64,000 nt of DNA, from contig JASHPF010000151.1 of NCBI GenBank assembly GCA_030038295.1, forward strand, positions 1 to 64,000, in the 5' to 3' direction. A program made the translations under genes and the position numbers. This document shows, one piece after another, positions 20,956 through 31,292 of this stretch (its first letter is position 1; every line of letters begins with the position of its first letter). Origin of the DNA: Streptosporangiaceae bacterium (lineage in GTDB: Bacteria > Actinomycetota > Actinomycetes > Streptosporangiales > Streptosporangiaceae). The notes under the pieces were generated by a model. That model saw only the letters and a program-made list of their open reading frames with translations, was not told the origin of the DNA and made no database searches.

Positions 20956-21942
20956 CTATTCCCGGCCAGCCGTCCCGGCAACCCCGCCCGTCTCACCGGT
21001 AACTTCCGCACTGGGGTGCGGAATCTCCGCCGCTCGCGCCGTGGCCGCCGTCTCGGCCGTCTGGCGAGCTGCCGTCGCCTCTGCCGTCGCCTCTGCCGCG
21101 GCCGCTTCCGCCCCGCTGGACGGCCGCCGCCGCCGCGGCGGCGCGACCACGCCAGGCGCCAGCCGCCTGGCCGTCATGAGGAACCCCGTGTGGCCGACCA
21201 TGCGGTGCTCCGGCCGGACCGCCAGCCCGTCCACGTGCCAGCCGCGCTGGAGCGTCTCCCAGGCCGCAGGCTCGGCGAAGCCGCCCTGCTCGCGCACCGC
21301 GGTCACCATCCTCGCCAGTTGCGTCGTCGTCGCCACGTAGCAGCACAACAGCCCGCCTGGCCGCAGCATGCTGGCCGCCGCCGCCGCGTACTCCCAGGGC
21401 GCGAGCATGTCCAGCACAACGCGGTCGGCGTCGGCGAGGCCGGACGGATCCAGGTCACCGACGATCAGCCGCCATGCCGGGTGCGGCCCGCCGAAGTACC
21501 GCTGGACGTTGGCGGCGGCGATCTCGGCGAAGTCCGGCCGCCGCTCGAACGAGGTGAGTCGCCCCGCCTCGCCGACCGCCCGCAGCAGCCAGCACGACAG
21601 CGCGCCCGAGCCCGCGCCGGCCTCCACCACGTGCGCGCCAGGGAAGATGTCGGCGAGACCGACGATCTGCGCCGCGTCCTTCGGGTACACCACGGCGGCC
21701 CCGCGCTCCATCGCCAGCGCGTAGTCGGCCAGCAGCGGCCGGAACGCGAGGTACGGCGTGCCGCCCGCGGACGTCACCAGGCTGCCCTCGGGCCTGCCGA
21801 TCAGGTCGTCGTGCGCCAGCGCGCCGCGGTGGGTGTGAAACGACTTGCCGGGGCTCAGCACGAGCCGGTGCTGGCGGCCCTTCGGATCGGTCAGCTGCAC
21901 CTGATCGCCGACCGCGAACGGGCCGCGAGGCGGAGTGATCAC
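20956..21942 (-). CDS. trmI: tRNA (adenine-N1)-methyltransferase TrmI
   Basis: SAM fold with HVVEAGAGSGALSCWLLRAVGEAGRLTSFERRPDFAEIAAANV; standard neighbour of the Pup locus. Confidence 0.9.
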   Translation of the reverse strand: MITPPRGPFAVGDQVQLTDPKGRQHRLVLSPGKSFHTHRGALAHDDLIGRPEGSLVTSAGGTPYLAFRPLLADYALAMERGAAVVYPKDAAQIVGLADIFPGAHVVEAGAGSGALSCWLLRAVGEAGRLTSFERRPDFAEIAAANVQRYFGGPHPAWRLIVGDLDPSGLADADRVVLDMLAPWEYAAAAASMLRPGGLLCCYVATTTQLARMVTAVREQGGFAEPAAWETLQRGWHVDGLAVRPEHRMVGHTGFLMTARRLAPGVVAPPRRRRPSSGAEAAAAEATAEATAARQTAETAATARAAEIPHPSAEVTGETGGVAGTAGRE

Positions 21943-21951
21943 GGCAGCAGG

Positions 21952-23172
21952 CTAGCCCGCGAACGCGTGGTCGAGGTCGGCAGTGGACAGCACCCCGTAG
22001 ACCTGCCCAGAGGGTTCCACCAGCAGGTACTCCGAGGCCGGCGCGCGCCGGACGGCCTCGATCAGATCCATGCCTGACAGGTCCGCGGACAGGATCATGT
22101 CCGGATCCAGGGTCCGCGCCAGCGAGCCCGCATCGACCCACGGGCGTCGCTGCTCAGGAGTCGCGATGACGGCGCTCTCGTTGACGATGGCGATGGGCTT
22201 TGCCTGGTGGTCGACGACCACGAGCGCCCGCGCTTGCGCGAGGTCGGCGCGCCTGATCGCCTCGGCGAGCGGCAGGCTGGCCGGAATCGGGATCGCGCGC
22301 CTGGCCAGCGCGCGCGCCTGCAGCGCAGGCAGCCGCTCGCGCACCCGGGACGACCGCAGCGCCTGGCCGGCGCTCAGCCACATGAACGCGGCCACCGCGA
22401 TCAGCCAGATGCCGTAGCCATCGGAGATGCCAAAGGCGCTCTCCGGCCGGCTCAGCACGGCGACGACGAGGGCCAGCGCGATGATCCGCCCGGCCCACGC
22501 GGCGAGCACGGTCGCGTAGCCGGCGCGGCCGGTTAGCTTCCACAGCCCCGCCCGGAGCAGCCGGCCGCCGTCGAGCGGCAGCCCCGGCAGCAGGTTGAAC
22601 ACGCCCACGACGCCGTTGGCCAGGATGAGCCAGTCGAGGAGTACCTGCGGGATGCCGTGCGGGGCGGCGAGCACGTTGACAGCGATGCCCAGGCCGGCCA
22701 GCGCCAGCGACATGGCCGGCCCGGCCGCCGATACCAGGAACTCCCGGCCGGGTGTCGACGGCTCCTGCTCGATCTCGGAGAATCCCCCCAGCGGGTACAG
22801 CAGAATGCGCCGCACCGGTAGCTTGAGCCGGACCGCGACGAGGCTGTGACTCAGCTCGTGCAGCAGAACGGACAGGTAGAGCAGCACCACGAAGGCGACG
22901 GCGATCAGGTACCTCGGCACCGTGCCTTGCACGATGCCGGATAGCTCGACCGGCCCGCCGCCGAGCCGGGTCATGAGCGTGGCCAGCGCCGGCAGCGTGC
23001 TGGAATTGGAATACAGCACGACCAGCACGGCGGCGACCAGGAACCAGTATGGCGAGATGAACACGGGGATGCCGAACGGCCTGGCGATCATGATGCCAAG
23101 CCCAGGCCTGGACCGCGGCGAAGTCGGCCGCCCCGGCTGCTGCGGTCCGCCCGACTGCGTACCATCTGCCAC
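21952..23172 (-). CDS. Site-2 protease family (M50) with CBS domains, Rip3-like
   Basis: HELSHSLVAV (HExxH) and LLPGLPLDGGRLL (NxxPxxxDGG-like motif), C-terminal CBS-like repeats. Confidence 0.92.
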   Translation of the reverse strand: MADGTQSGGPQQPGRPTSPRSRPGLGIMIARPFGIPVFISPYWFLVAAVLVVLYSNSSTLPALATLMTRLGGGPVELSGIVQGTVPRYLIAVAFVVLLYLSVLLHELSHSLVAVRLKLPVRRILLYPLGGFSEIEQEPSTPGREFLVSAAGPAMSLALAGLGIAVNVLAAPHGIPQVLLDWLILANGVVGVFNLLPGLPLDGGRLLRAGLWKLTGRAGYATVLAAWAGRIIALALVVAVLSRPESAFGISDGYGIWLIAVAAFMWLSAGQALRSSRVRERLPALQARALARRAIPIPASLPLAEAIRRADLAQARALVVVDHQAKPIAIVNESAVIATPEQRRPWVDAGSLARTLDPDMILSADLSGMDLIEAVRRAPASEYLLVEPSGQVYGVLSTADLDHAFAG

Positions 23173-23288
23173 GCATCGATGCTACGCGGCATGGGGCGCT
23201 GTCAGCCCCGCTGCGGAACGGATCTGGCCGGCGCGCCGGCCTGCTTGCCGGCCCGCCATTGTCACAGCCGTCGCCTAGGCTCACAGAC

Positions 23289-24269
23289 GTGAGCGACACT
23301 CTCGCCGAGCCCGTGGTCCGGGCGGCAGCCGAACCGGACGGGCTCACCACGACGGACGAGCTCACCACGACGGACGGGCTCACCACGACGGACGAGCTCA
23401 CCACGACGGACGGGCTCACCACGACGGACGGGCCGCCCGAGCCGGACGGGCTCGCCGAGCAGCCGGCCGGCCCGAGCCTCTCGCCATCCCGCGCCGCCGA
23501 CTTCATGACCTGCCCGCTGCTGTACCGGTTCCGGGTCATCGACCGGCTGCCCGAGCCGCCGAGCCCGGCGGCCGCCCGTGGCACGCTCGTGCACGCGGTG
23601 CTGGAGCGGCTGTTCGATGAGCCCGCAGGCGCTCGGACCCCCGCCGCCGCCCGCACACTGCTGCCGGGTCAGTGGGACCGGCTGGTGGCGGAGGTACCGA
23701 CGCTGGCCGAGCTGTTCGACGACGCGACGGAGCAGGTCGCCTGGCTGGACGAAGCCGCGCTGATGCTCGATCGCTACTTCACGCTGGAGGACCCCACCCG
23801 GATCGAGCCGAGCTACCGCGAGATGTCCGTGCAGGCGCTGCTGGAGTCGGGACTGACGCTCCGCGGCTACATCGACCGGCTGGACATCGCGCCGACCGGC
23901 GAGATCCGCATCGTCGACTACAAGACCGGCCTGGCCCCGCGCGAGGAGTACGAGGCGAGGGCGCTGTTCCAGATGAAGTTCTACGCGCTCGTGCTGTGGC
24001 GGACCCGCGGCACGATCCCGCGTCTGCTGCAGCTCGTCTACCTGGGTAACGGGGAGCTCGTCCGGTACGCGCCCGACGAGGCCGACCTGCTCGCCACCGA
24101 GCGCAAGATCAACGCGCTGTGGCAGGCCATCGACCGGGCCACCACGTCAGGCGACTGGCGGCCACGGCCGAGCAGGCTGTGCGAGTGGTGCTCGTACCAG
24201 GCCCTGTGCCCCGCCTACGGCGGGACGCCTCCGCCGCTGCCGGTGCCGGGCGCCCCAGTAGTCCCGTAG
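23289..24269 (+). CDS. RecB-like PD-(D/E)XK exonuclease
   Basis: SPSRAADFMTCPLLYRFR, GEIRIVDYKTG, CEWCSYQALCPAYGG (Fe-S-type Cys pattern). GTG start at 23289 after a TAGGCT -10. Confidence 0.9.
   Translation: MSDTLAEPVVRAAAEPDGLTTTDELTTTDGLTTTDELTTTDGLTTTDGPPEPDGLAEQPAGPSLSPSRAADFMTCPLLYRFRVIDRLPEPPSPAAARGTLVHAVLERLFDEPAGARTPAAARTLLPGQWDRLVAEVPTLAELFDDATEQVAWLDEAALMLDRYFTLEDPTRIEPSYREMSVQALLESGLTLRGYIDRLDIAPTGEIRIVDYKTGLAPREEYEARALFQMKFYALVLWRTRGTIPRLLQLVYLGNGELVRYAPDEADLLATERKINALWQAIDRATTSGDWRPRPSRLCEWCSYQALCPAYGGTPPPLPVPGAPVVP
23340..23429 (+). repeat. In-frame 18-bp tandem repeat, 5 perfect-length copies alternating gggctc/gagctc + accacgacggac
   Basis: Direct reading; encodes (G/E)LTTTD repeats in the N-terminus of the RecB-like protein, with degenerate copies flanking. 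Confidence 0.97.
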
Positions 24270-24274
24270 CGCGG

Positions 24275-25330
24275 TCAGGCGGCCGCGGTGTTCTCCGGGA
24301 AGTGGCACGCCACCGTGTGACCCGGTACCAGCTCGGTCAGCTGGGGTTCGACCGTCCGGCAGACCTCCTGCGCCTTCCAGCACCGGGTGTGGAACCGGCA
24401 GGCCGGCGGCGGGTTCAGCGGACTCGGCACGTCGCCGGCGAGCCGGATGCGCTCGCGGCGCTCGCGGGCACCGCCCTCGCCACGGACCGGCTCGGGTACC
24501 GGCACCGCCGACATGAGCGCGACCGTGTAAGGGTGCCGCGGCGCCGCGTACAGCTCGTCCCGGCCCGCCACCTCCATCAGCTTGCCCAGGTACATCACCG
24601 CCACGGTGTCGCTGATGTGCCGGACAACCGACAGGTCGTGGGCGATGAGCACGTAGGTCAGGTTGAGCTCCTGCTGGAGGTCCTCAAGCAGGTTGACCAC
24701 CTGCGCCTGGATCGACACGTCCAGCGCCGATACCGGCTCGTCGGCGACGATCAGCCTGGGCTTGAGTGCCAGCGTGCGCGCGATGCCGATGCGCTGCCGC
24801 TGGCCGCCGGAGAACTCGTGCGGGTACCTGTTGTAGTGCTCGGGGTTGAGGCCGACGAGCTCGAGCAGGTCCTGCACCGTTCGCCTGATGCCCTGCTCGG
24901 TCTTCACGCCCTGCAGCCGGAACGGCGCCCCGACGATCGTCCCCACGGTGTGCCGCGGGTTCAGCGAGGAGTACGGGTCCTGGAAGATCATCTGGATGTC
25001 GCGCCGGAGCGGTCGCATCGCGCCCATCGACAGGTGCGTGATATCGCGCCCGTCGAACAGGATCTGCCCGCCCGTGGGCTCGAGCAGCCTGGTCAGCAGC
25101 CGTCCGGTGGTGGTCTTGCCGCAGCCGGACTCGCCGACCAGTCCGAGCGTCGTGCCTGCCGGGACCGCGAAGTCGATACCGTCGACCGCCTGCACGGCAC
25201 CGACCCGATGCCGGAAGATGATGCCGCGCGTCACCGGAAAGTGCTTCTGCAGACCGGTCACGCGCAACAGCGCATCGCCCTCGGCGCCGACGTCTCCGGT
25301 CACCGCCGGCGTGCTGGCCGGGGCGCTCAT
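24275..25330 (-). CDS. Oligo/dipeptide ABC transporter ATP-binding protein (DppF/OppF-like)
   Basis: [44 protein letters not shown] tail. Start overlaps the upstream gene's stop (ATGA). Confidence 0.93.
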   Translation of the reverse strand: MSAPASTPAVTGDVGAEGDALLRVTGLQKHFPVTRGIIFRHRVGAVQAVDGIDFAVPAGTTLGLVGESGCGKTTTGRLLTRLLEPTGGQILFDGRDITHLSMGAMRPLRRDIQMIFQDPYSSLNPRHTVGTIVGAPFRLQGVKTEQGIRRTVQDLLELVGLNPEHYNRYPHEFSGGQRQRIGIARTLALKPRLIVADEPVSALDVSIQAQVVNLLEDLQQELNLTYVLIAHDLSVVRHISDTVAVMYLGKLMEVAGRDELYAAPRHPYTVALMSAVPVPEPVRGEGGARERRERIRLAGDVPSPLNPPPACRFHTRCWKAQEVCRTVEPQLTELVPGHTVACHFPENTAAA

Positions 25331-26487
25331 GCGTCCTCCCCGTCGCCGCCGGCGAGAGTGCCCACCCGCTCGGTTCGCAGCGTCGCGCGCTGCTGGCTGG
25401 TGAGGTGACAGGCCACCCGGTGGCCCGGCTCGATCTCGCGCAATTCTGGTATCTCCGTCTGGCTCCGGCCGCCGGTCATGCCTGCGTAGTCGCAGCGCGG
25501 GTGGAACGGGCAGCCCGGCGGCACGTGAATCAGGCTCGGCGGCGTGCCCCTGATCGGAATCAGCCGCTCGGCCCTGGCCTCGTCGATCCGCGGCATCGAG
25601 CTCAGCAGGCCCCAGGCGTAGGGGTGGGCGGGCCGCCAGAAGATGTCCTCCGCCGAGCCGTACTCGGCGACCCGGCCGCTGTACATGACCAGGATGTCGT
25701 CGGACAGCTCGGCAACCACGCCCAGGTCGTGCGTGATGATGATGACCGCGGAGCCGAATTCGCGCTGCAGGTCGGAGATCAGGTCCAGGATCTGCGCCTG
25801 AACCGTCACGTCGAGCGCCGTGGTCGGCTCGTCTGCGATCAGCAGCTCGGGGTTGCAGCACAGCGCCATCGCGATCATCGCCCGCTGTCGCATGCCGCCC
25901 GAGAACTGGTGGGGGTAGTCGTCGACCCTGGCGGCCGGCTGCGGGATGCCGACCCGGCCGAGCATGTCGATGGTGTGCTGGCGGGCCGCCTTCTTGCTCA
26001 CCTTGTTGTGGATCAGGAACGCCTCGCTGATCTGCGAGCCGATCGTGAAGTACGGATGCAGCGCGGACAGCGGATCCTGGAAGATCATGGCCATCTTGCT
26101 GCCGCGCAGCTGGCGGACCCTGGCGGGCCCCGCGGTGAGAAGTTCCTCGCCGTCCAGCCAGATCTGTCCGGTGATCTCCGCGCTCGTATGCTCGTGCAGC
26201 CCGAGAATGGCCAGACTGGTGACGCTTTTGCCCGAGCCGGACTCCCCGACGATCCCCAGCGTCTTGCCGCGCGCCAGCGAGAACGACACCCCGTCGACGG
26301 CCTTCACCAGGCCATCGTCGGTCGGGAAGCTGACCCGCAGGTCGCGGACGTCGACCAGGGAAGCGGTGCCGGGCGCGGCCGCGGCGGCCGCCGCCGAAGG
26401 CTCGGTCTGGGTGGCGACGGCCCCACGGCCGCGCAGCAGCCTGCGCGCCGTGCCGCTCGGCCCGGTCCGACCAGTTGCCGTCATCAC
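25327..26487 (-). CDS. Oligo/dipeptide ABC transporter ATP-binding protein (DppD/OppD-like)
   Basis: [43 protein letters not shown]. Confidence 0.93.
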   Translation of the reverse strand: MMTATGRTGPSGTARRLLRGRGAVATQTEPSAAAAAAAPGTASLVDVRDLRVSFPTDDGLVKAVDGVSFSLARGKTLGIVGESGSGKSVTSLAILGLHEHTSAEITGQIWLDGEELLTAGPARVRQLRGSKMAMIFQDPLSALHPYFTIGSQISEAFLIHNKVSKKAARQHTIDMLGRVGIPQPAARVDDYPHQFSGGMRQRAMIAMALCCNPELLIADEPTTALDVTVQAQILDLISDLQREFGSAVIIITHDLGVVAELSDDILVMYSGRVAEYGSAEDIFWRPAHPYAWGLLSSMPRIDEARAERLIPIRGTPPSLIHVPPGCPFHPRCDYAGMTGGRSQTEIPELREIEPGHRVACHLTSQQRATLRTERVGTLAGGDGEDA

Positions 26488-27488
26488 AGCCTCACCCGGG
26501 GATCGACCGCCGCGTACAGGATGTCGACCACCATATTCGCGATGATGATGAAGAACGAGGCCAGCAGCACCACGCCCATGATCTCCGGCAGGTCCTGGTT
26601 ATTGATGGCCTCGATCGTGAACAGGCCGAGACCGTGCAGACTGAACGTCTCCTCGGTCAGGATCGCGCCGCCGAGCAGGAGGCCGAGGTCCATGCCGAAG
26701 ATGGTGAGGATGGGTGTCAGCGCCGCCCGCAGGCCGTGCTTGAAGATCACCGTCCGCTCCGCCAGGCCCTTGGCTCGCGCCGTCCTGATGTAGTCCTCAT
26801 TCATGGTCTCGAGCATCCCGGCTCTGGTCAGCCGCGCATACAGGGCCGAGTAGAGGAACGCGAGGACGATCCACGGCAGGATCAGGTTCCTCGCCCACTC
26901 CAGCGGGTTCTGCGTGACGCCCACGTAGGTCACGTTGAAGATCTGCCAGTGATAGCTGAACAGCAGCAGCGCTATCTGGCCGGTGAAGAAGATCGGCAGG
27001 GACACGCCCGCCAGCGCCGTGCTCATCGAGAGCCGGTCGAAGAAGGTGCCCCGCCTGAGGGCCGACACGACGCCGATTGCCACGCCGCCGATCACCCAGA
27101 TCACCGCGGCGCCGATCGCCAGCGAGGCTGTCACCGGGACGTTGCTGACCAGCAGCGGCCATACCGGCTGCTGGTTGCGCCAGGAATAGCCGAGGCAGGG
27201 TGCGGGACAGTACACCTTGCTCGTGCCGTTGGTGTAGGTCTCCCCGGCCACGATCGCCTTGAGGAACCTGCCGAACTGCACCGGCACCGGCTCGTTCAGG
27301 CCGAGCCTGGCCTCCATGGCAAGGATCTCGGATCGGGTCGGGATCTTGCCTACGTACCTGGCCGCCAGGTCATAGGTTGTCACGCCGGCCAGCCTGGGCA
27401 GCAGGAAGAAGATCGCGTACGTGATGGCGGCGACGATGACCAGCAATATCACGGTGGCGAACAGCCGTCGGACGATGAACGTAATCAC
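26484..27488 (-). CDS. ABC transporter permease (DppB-like)
   Basis: TM helices and [31 protein letters not shown]-type loop. Confidence 0.92.
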   Translation of the reverse strand: MITFIVRRLFATVILLVIVAAITYAIFFLLPRLAGVTTYDLAARYVGKIPTRSEILAMEARLGLNEPVPVQFGRFLKAIVAGETYTNGTSKVYCPAPCLGYSWRNQQPVWPLLVSNVPVTASLAIGAAVIWVIGGVAIGVVSALRRGTFFDRLSMSTALAGVSLPIFFTGQIALLLFSYHWQIFNVTYVGVTQNPLEWARNLILPWIVLAFLYSALYARLTRAGMLETMNEDYIRTARAKGLAERTVIFKHGLRAALTPILTIFGMDLGLLLGGAILTEETFSLHGLGLFTIEAINNQDLPEIMGVVLLASFFIIIANMVVDILYAAVDPRVRL

Positions 27489-27525
27489 GCTGTGCGGAGC
27501 TCCCTGCGCCTGTCGGTCGGGCGTC

Positions 27526-27561
27526 GGGCGCGCTGGCGACCGGGAGGTCGCCAGCGCGCCC
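27526..27561. promoter_or_regulatory. Perfect 15-bp inverted repeat (GGGCGCGCTGGCGAC-cgggag-GTCGCCAGCGCGCCC) between the substrate-binding protein and permease genes
   Basis: Direct reading; 6-nt loop; lies between the stop at 27586 and the start at 27488. Confidence 0.9.
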
Positions 27562-27585
27562 TAGCTGGTTACGCGCCCTACCCTG

Positions 27586-29337
27586 TTACTTCAGTCCGAG
27601 CACGGCGTAGTTGTACATGCCGTAGTACTGGTCCATGTACACGTTCGTCACGTTCGGGTTCCGATACAGCAGCACCTTCTGGTACACGATCGGCAGGATG
27701 TAGGCCCCGGCCATGACGTCCTTGTCCACCTGGGCGTAGATCGCTGTCGCGGTAGCGGAGTTCGTGTCGCCGGCTGCCTGGTTGAACAGCGAGTTGATCG
27801 TCGGGACGTTGATCTCCGAGATATTGGTATTGCCGGCCGGCGCGATGGTGGCACCGTCGGTCAGGTCATACAGGAAGCCGAACCCGTCCGGCCAGTCGGC
27901 TCCCCAGCCGCCGAGCGCGATCCCGATGTTGTGGCTGTGCACGTAAGCCGGGACGCCGGCGTAGTTGCTGTAGTAGTCGCCGGTTGGGTACCCGTCGAGC
28001 GTGACCTTGATGCCGACCGCGCCAAGCGCCGCCTCCAGCGCCGACGCCGCGGCGACGTCGGTCGGCCGGTCGGACCGATATGCCAGTCCGATGGAGAAGC
28101 CGTTGGGCTGACCGCACAGCGACAGTTGCTGCTTGGCCGCCGCGTCGTCCCCGTTCGGCATGCTCAGGGCGTTGTACAGGTCAATCTTCTGGTAGCCGGG
28201 GAAGATCGGCGGGATCACCGTGCTGGCGATCTGGCCGCCCACCACCGGGCCGCCGTAGGCGTCCTGCAGCGTGATCTTGTCGGCCGCGTATTCGATGGCC
28301 TCACGGCAGTGCACGTTCGGAACGACGACGGAGTCGATGTAGGCGAACCGAAGGAAGTTGTTAATCGGGTTGTCCGCGTCCGACTTCAGGGACGGCGTGC
28401 TGAGAATCTTGGCGCGCGCCGCGGTCTGCACGCCGAGGCCCTGCAGGTCCATGTCGGCATAGCCGGCGATCTGGTCCTGATCGACCGTGTTCTGGTTCAT
28501 GTTGAAGTTCACGACGATCTTGTTGACCAGCTGCTTGGCCTCAGGGTCGGTCGCCGCGTTCCAGTACGGGTTGCGTACGAGCGTCAGCTGCTTGTTCAGC
28601 GTGTAGCTCTGGAACTCGTACGGCCCGGTGGAGATCGGGTCGAGCTGGTAGTTCGCCCCGCCGTGCGAGCCGGTGTCCCAGCTCGGCAGCACCGGAGAGC
28701 TCTGCGGGATGGCCACCACGTAGTTGAAGTCGGCGAACGGGGCCGACAGGTGGAACTGGATCGTGGTCGAATTCGGCGTGGTGACCGAGGTAAGGCCCCA
28801 CATGTTCTTGCTCGGGTCGGTGTACGGTCCCGGGTAGCTGGGGTCGTTCAGCAGCGTCTGGTAGTAGACCGGGCCGTTCGGCAGGAGGTTCTTCGCGAAC
28901 GTCCGCTCGACGCCGTACTTGACATCCTGCGAGGTGACGGTGACGCCGTTCTGGAACTTGACGTTTGGCTTGATGTGGTAGGTCCAGATGAGGCCGTTGT
29001 CGCTCACCACGCCGGGACCGGTGGCCAGCTGCGGCTCCAGCTGCAAGCCGCAGGCGCCGGGGCAGGACTTGTAGGTCATCAGCGACATGGTGTACAGCCG
29101 CACGAAGTCCCACATGAACGCGTAATAGGTGTTGTCGGGGTCGGTGGAGTCCGGGGTGACGGCAGCGTCGAAGGTCAGCGTGCCCTTCGTGCTGGTGGCC
29201 GACGGGTTCACCACCGACGTGATGCCCGCGTTGTAGGAACTCGTGGTCTTGGTAGTCGAGCTAGTGCCGCACGCAGCCACGGCGAGTGCCGCGGTTGCGA
29301 CGAGCGCGACGAGCCCGAGGCTCTTGCGTCTGTTCAT
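27586..29337 (-). CDS. Peptide ABC transporter substrate-binding lipoprotein (SBP family 5)
   Basis: MNRRKSLGLVALVATAALAVAACG lipobox; family-5 SBP architecture. Confidence 0.93.
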   Translation of the reverse strand: MNRRKSLGLVALVATAALAVAACGTSSTTKTTSSYNAGITSVVNPSATSTKGTLTFDAAVTPDSTDPDNTYYAFMWDFVRLYTMSLMTYKSCPGACGLQLEPQLATGPGVVSDNGLIWTYHIKPNVKFQNGVTVTSQDVKYGVERTFAKNLLPNGPVYYQTLLNDPSYPGPYTDPSKNMWGLTSVTTPNSTTIQFHLSAPFADFNYVVAIPQSSPVLPSWDTGSHGGANYQLDPISTGPYEFQSYTLNKQLTLVRNPYWNAATDPEAKQLVNKIVVNFNMNQNTVDQDQIAGYADMDLQGLGVQTAARAKILSTPSLKSDADNPINNFLRFAYIDSVVVPNVHCREAIEYAADKITLQDAYGGPVVGGQIASTVIPPIFPGYQKIDLYNALSMPNGDDAAAKQQLSLCGQPNGFSIGLAYRSDRPTDVAAASALEAALGAVGIKVTLDGYPTGDYYSNYAGVPAYVHSHNIGIALGGWGADWPDGFGFLYDLTDGATIAPAGNTNISEINVPTINSLFNQAAGDTNSATATAIYAQVDKDVMAGAYILPIVYQKVLLYRNPNVTNVYMDQYYGMYNYAVLGLK

Positions 29338-29388
29338 ATGGGGAAAGTGCCTCCTGTCGTTACCGCACGTGGCCGGGTGAGTCATGGG

Positions 29389-30393
29389 TCAGCGGGTTCT
29401 CGGGTCGAGCGCATCGCGCAGCCCGTCGCCGAAGAGGTTGAAGGCCATCACGGTGAGGAAGATGGCCATGCCGGGGATGAACATGTACATCGGATCGATG
29501 TAGTAGTAGCCGTTGGCGACTGCGTTCGAGAGCATGTTGCCCCAGCTGGGCGTCGGCGGGATGATGCCGACGCCGAGGAAGGACAGCGCCGCCTCGAACA
29601 GGATGTTGGTCGGGATCAGCAGGGTGGCGTAGACGAGGATCGGGCCCCACAGGTTCGGCAGCAGCTCCCGGAACAGGATGTACGGCCCGCGGCCGCCGAT
29701 GCTTCTGGCGGCGTCGACGAACTCGCGCTCGCGCAGCGACAGCACCTGACCGCGGATGATCCGGCCCATATACGGCCAGCTGAAGAACCCGATAATGAAG
29801 ATCAGCAAGCCGATGCGCAGCGTGTTGCCGGCTAGCGAGATGCCGAAGAAGCTGGCGCTGGTCGGCAGCACGCCCACCAGCGCGATCGCGAACACCAGCA
29901 GCGGGAATGCGAGGAATACGTCCATCGTGCGGGCGATGAGGCTGTCGAGCCAGCCGCCGAAGTAGCCGGCGATGAGGCCGAAGAACACGCCGATGACGAC
30001 CGCCAGCACCGTGGACAGAAAGCCGATGATGAGCGAGTACCTGGCGCCGTTCACGATCCGGCTCAGCACGTCCCGGCCCGTCTCCGGCTCGACCCCGAAG
30101 GGGTGGGCGACGCTGATGCCGCCGAACGCACCGTTCGGGCTCAGCAGCGTGGGGTTCAGCAGGTTCGCGTGGTAGGTGTCGGGGCTCTGCACCAGGAACG
30201 GCCCGATGACCGCGGCCAGGATCAGGAAGATCACGAAGATGGCGCTGCCCATGGCCACCTTGTCCCGGCGCAGCCGCAACCACGCGATCTGACCCAGGGA
30301 GCGGCCCTCGATCCGCTGCCCGGACAGGCCGGTGGTGATCGCCTCGGGGACCGCCTCGGCGCCGACCGGTGAGACATCAAGCGGCGCCGCCAT
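29389..30393 (-). CDS. ABC transporter permease (DppC-like)
   Basis: REFVDAARSIGGRGPYILFRELLPNLWGPI EAA loop; ALSFLGVGIIPPTPSWGNML. Confidence 0.93.
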   Translation of the reverse strand: MAAPLDVSPVGAEAVPEAITTGLSGQRIEGRSLGQIAWLRLRRDKVAMGSAIFVIFLILAAVIGPFLVQSPDTYHANLLNPTLLSPNGAFGGISVAHPFGVEPETGRDVLSRIVNGARYSLIIGFLSTVLAVVIGVFFGLIAGYFGGWLDSLIARTMDVFLAFPLLVFAIALVGVLPTSASFFGISLAGNTLRIGLLIFIIGFFSWPYMGRIIRGQVLSLREREFVDAARSIGGRGPYILFRELLPNLWGPILVYATLLIPTNILFEAALSFLGVGIIPPTPSWGNMLSNAVANGYYYIDPMYMFIPGMAIFLTVMAFNLFGDGLRDALDPRTR

Positions 30394-30735
30394 CTAGCTC
30401 CTCACTCCCGCTACCAGAACCGCGTTCCGCGCTGCTGGCCGCGGGGCCGCCACGCAATGTTTCGACCGGATCAGCCACCAGCGCCTGGCGAAACAGACAC
30501 GGCGATGGCCCCCCACAACACTCTTTGTTGGAGGATGCCAAGGTTCGCGTTTAACGCCAAGAAGAACGAATCGGTCGTGGCTGGATTGTGACCGAATGAC
30601 GATCAGGCCGCGATCAGCGCATCCGGGCAGCGGTCAGTGACGCCAGGTGGGCGCCGGGTTCGAGGGGTCTTCAAGCAGCCAGCGCCGCGGCGGAGCTGAC
30701 CCAGCCGGGCCCCGCGAGCTGGACTGGTCAGCGGG

Positions 30736-31215
30736 TCAGCTGATGCCGTGCTTCTTGAGGATGTCGCGGACGTCGGCGAGGTCATCATCGCCCGCCCCGA
30801 CCGCGGCGGGCTTGTGGGACGACGCGACCGACTTGGGTGACCCGCTGCCGGACCCACCGCCCTCCGCGCCGACCTCCTTCTTGCGCCGCCGCCGTCCGCC
30901 GATCATCGGGATGCCCCCGGACACCAGGAAGAACAGCACCGACACGCCGACGAGGATGACGCCGAGCCAGGCCTCGGGCGAAAGCACGAACCCGGCGGCG
31001 AACCGCACGACCGCCGACACGATCCGGCCGACGAGGCCGAGCGAGTGAGTCAGCCAGGCCGCGGCGGGGAGCAGCGACCAGGCGACGCCCCGGATGCCGC
31101 TGCGCGCACCCTTCCGGCGCCAGGTCAGCCCGCTCAGCACCAGCCCGGCAACCGTGACGGCGACGAAAATCGGACCGGCCCAGTCGCCGGTCACGAAGCT
31201 CAGCCAGCTATTCAC
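30736..31215 (-). CDS. Small membrane protein of unknown function
   Basis: 159 aa, two or three hydrophobic segments, charged C-terminal tail. Confidence 0.7.
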   Translation of the reverse strand: MNSWLSFVTGDWAGPIFVAVTVAGLVLSGLTWRRKGARSGIRGVAWSLLPAAAWLTHSLGLVGRIVSAVVRFAAGFVLSPEAWLGVILVGVSVLFFLVSGGIPMIGGRRRRKKEVGAEGGGSGSGSPKSVASSHKPAAVGAGDDDLADVRDILKKHGIS

Positions 31216-31292
31216 CGTCGCCTCCCCTCGAAGCCGCGAGTACGCGTCGCGGCTAAGGCGTCATCTCTCGCATTATCGCACAGTTCGGGGGC

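Noticed and set aside
27931-29835. 634-aa plus-strand ORF
   Set aside because: Fully antisense to the peptide SBP and permease genes, with Arg/Val/Gly-rich low-complexity composition; a typical high-GC shadow ORF.
30603-30735. Possible tRNA (gggttcgagggg resembles a T-loop)
   Set aside because: The flanking bases do not form a T-stem and no acceptor or anticodon arms could be drawn.
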